A stretch of 6,419 nucleotides of DNA from Gammaproteobacteria bacterium. Lineage in GTDB: Bacteria; Pseudomonadota; Gammaproteobacteria; Pseudomonadales; Azotimanducaceae. A program made the position numbers and the translations under genes. This document shows positions 5,233 to 6,419 of the stretch, piece after piece (positions within the stretch are counted from its first letter, which is position 1; each line of letters opens with the position of its first letter). Location: NCBI GenBank assembly GCA_009839405.1, contig VXPR01000283.1, forward strand, positions 1 to 6,419, given 5' to 3'. The notes under the pieces are model-generated. The model did no database searches. It had not been told where the DNA came from and saw only the letters and a program-made list of their open reading frames with translations.

Positions 5233-6310
5233 ACGCTGCGATGTGGTGGTGATCGGCGCTGGCGTGGTGGGCCTCGCCGCGGCGCGGGCGCTGGCGCGGG
5301 CAGGGCGCGAAGTGATCGTGCTCGAGCGCCACGACGTGATCGGATCGGAAACCTCGAGCCGCAACTCGGAAGTCATCCACGCCGGCATCTACTACCCCAC
5401 GGGTTCGGTCAAGGCCGAGATGTGCGTGCGGGGCAAGGTCATGCTCTATGCCCACTGCGATGCCTACAAGGTGCCGCACAGGCGCGTCGGCAAGATCATC
5501 GTCGCCACCACCGAAGAGCAGTTCGACGTGCTGCGCGATTACCAGAGGCAGGCGCGCATCAATGGCGTTGGCGAGTTGCCTTGGCTTGATCGGGATCAGG
5601 TGCTGGCAATGGAGCCGGAGGTGGACGCGTTGGCTGGCGTGCATTCCGAGTCCACCGGCATCATCGACAGCCACGCCTTCATGCTGAGTCTCGTCGGCGA
5701 CATCGAGGCTGGCGGCGGCATGATCGCCTTTCTCACCGAGGTGCAGGAACTCAAGGCCGTCGGCAGCGGGGTGCGGGTGGATTGCGACGGCTACGAAATC
5801 GACGCAAGCCTGGTGGTGAACGCCGCCGGCCTCAACGCGCCGGGAATGGCAGCAAAGCTCGGCGGCGCGCACCAGGGCTACTTCGCCAAGGGCCACTACT
5901 ACGCGCTATCCGGCCGCTCGCCGTTCGAGCGCCTGGTCTATCCGGTTGCGGAACCTGGCGGCCTCGGAGTCCACGTCACCCTGGACATGGGCGGTCAGGC
6001 GAAGTTCGGCCCCGACGTGATCTGGCAGGAAGACGACGACTACAGCTTCGACTCCGCCAACTTCGACCGCTTCGTCACCGCCATCCGCCGCTACTACCCG
6101 GCCCTGGACGAGTCCCGCCTGCACCCGAGCTACACAGGCATCCGCCCAAAACTCGCCCCAGCGGGCGCCCCGGCGCCGGATTTCCTGATCGAGGGGCCCG
6201 AGGACTGCGGCGTTGATGGTCTCGTCAACCTCTTGGGCATCGAATCACCAGGCCTGACCTCCTCCCTCGCCATCGCCGAACGCGTGGTGGAACTGGCGGA
6301 TAGGTCGTAG
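5225..6310 (+). CDS. FAD-dependent oxidoreductase, L-2-hydroxyglutarate dehydrogenase-like
   Basis: This 361-residue flavoenzyme is of the DAO superfamily. The nearest known activity is oxidation of L-2-hydroxyglutarate to 2-oxoglutarate with electrons passed to a quinone or other acceptor. The Rossmann FAD motif is VVIGAGVVG (8-16), ending in E34. SSRNSEVIHAGIYYPTGSVK (44-63) is the family hallmark. NAAGLNAPG (199-207), KGHYYAL (222-228), LVYPVAEPGGLGVH (237-250), YTGIRPKL (303-310) and GIESPGLTSSLAIAE (338-352) complete the pattern. The length fits, being slightly shorter than E. coli LhgO. The GTG start at 5225 puts the FAD motif close to the N-terminus, and GAGAAG lies eight bases before it; upstream frame to 5150 reads as low-complexity sequence. 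It overlaps the stop of the unknown gene by eight bases. Substrate could be another 2-hydroxy acid, since LDMGG replaces the usual residues after the GVH motif. Confidence 0.9.
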   Translation: MAERCDVVVIGAGVVGLAAARALARAGREVIVLERHDVIGSETSSRNSEVIHAGIYYPTGSVKAEMCVRGKVMLYAHCDAYKVPHRRVGKIIVATTEEQFDVLRDYQRQARINGVGELPWLDRDQVLAMEPEVDALAGVHSESTGIIDSHAFMLSLVGDIEAGGGMIAFLTEVQELKAVGSGVRVDCDGYEIDASLVVNAAGLNAPGMAAKLGGAHQGYFAKGHYYALSGRSPFERLVYPVAEPGGLGVHVTLDMGGQAKFGPDVIWQEDDDYSFDSANFDRFVTAIRRYYPALDESRLHPSYTGIRPKLAPAGAPAPDFLIEGPEDCGVDGLVNLLGIESPGLTSSLAIAERVVELADRS

Positions 6311-6385
6311 GGGGTCGGCCTCCCGTCCCATTTCGGGTTCGTCGGCGCCTGTGTCGAGCCAAGTGGTTCGCGGGCCCTTCCTGTC

Positions 6386-6406
6386 ACTCCCCCCTTGCGG
6401 GGGAGT
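6386..6406. repeat. Palindrome downstream of the oxidoreductase gene
   Basis: A perfect 8-bp inverted repeat, ACTCCCCC (6386-6393) and GGGGGAGT (6399-6406), with a 5-base loop, lies about 75 bases after the oxidoreductase stop. No T-run follows on the plus strand; read on the minus strand it is preceded, not followed, by TTTT. It therefore does not look like a standard intrinsic terminator for 5225-6310. It resembles the C/G-rich intergenic palindromes dispersed through many proteobacterial genomes. The rest of 6311-6419 holds no other feature I can support. Confidence 0.55.
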
Positions 6407-6419
6407 CGAGAAAAGGCGT

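Noticed and set aside
3858..5252. A 464-codon plus-strand frame spanning the divergent region
   Set aside because: It runs antisense through the nuclease-like gene, across the promoter region and out of frame through the 4192-5232 gene; its sequence is arginine/glycine-rich with no motif.
4180..5388. A 402-codon minus-strand frame opposite the unknown gene and the oxidoreductase start
   Set aside because: It overlaps two better-supported plus-strand genes and is rich in Arg, His and Ala without a recognisable domain. The unknown gene is preferred because its stop and the GTG start of the oxidoreductase interlock.
4907..5896. A 329-codon minus-strand frame opposite the oxidoreductase
   Set aside because: The plus strand here carries all flavoenzyme motifs in order, so this frame is a shadow.

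Overview
This is a GC-rich, densely packed bacterial window. It carries seven protein genes in two divergent groups, with no RNA gene, CRISPR array, insertion sequence or phage gene visible. The codon use, the short overlaps and the families present fit a high-GC member of the Pseudomonadota, perhaps an uncultured environmental lineage, but nothing here fixes the taxon.

The minus-strand group runs from about 4072 down to 11. It starts with a coiled-coil protein carrying a PD-(D/E)XK nuclease-like domain (4072-3476). After an 83-base spacer with a candidate promoter and an 8-bp hairpin comes a zinc-ribbon/OB-fold (DUF35) protein (3392-2958). Its stop overlaps the start of a thiolase-like protein (2961-1642) in an ATGA junction. 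These two are almost certainly partner subunits acting on acyl-CoA substrates. A 71-base spacer holding two hairpins in tandem follows, then a compact HAD phosphatase-like protein (1570-1217) and a DUF1015 protein (1204-11). The last two genes lie in the same reading frame, separated by one TAG and four codons. The DUF1015 protein appears to lack the usual family C-terminus.

The plus-strand group starts at 4192 with an unrecognised 346-residue protein. It overlaps by 8 bases an FAD-dependent oxidoreductase of the L-2-hydroxyglutarate dehydrogenase type (5225-6310). The 119-base divergent region (4073-4191) contains AT-rich promoter-like sequence, nested inverted repeats and a 12-base direct repeat with a 19-base period, so it is the most likely place for regulation of both groups.

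Most of the window looks like ordinary acyl-CoA and organic-acid metabolism plus conserved genes of unknown role. I see no clear new defence or mobile system. The points most worth checking are the unknown protein co-translated with the oxidoreductase, the non-canonical active site of the thiolase/DUF35 pair, the single-stop HAD/DUF1015 junction with the shortened DUF1015 tail, and the structured spacers.
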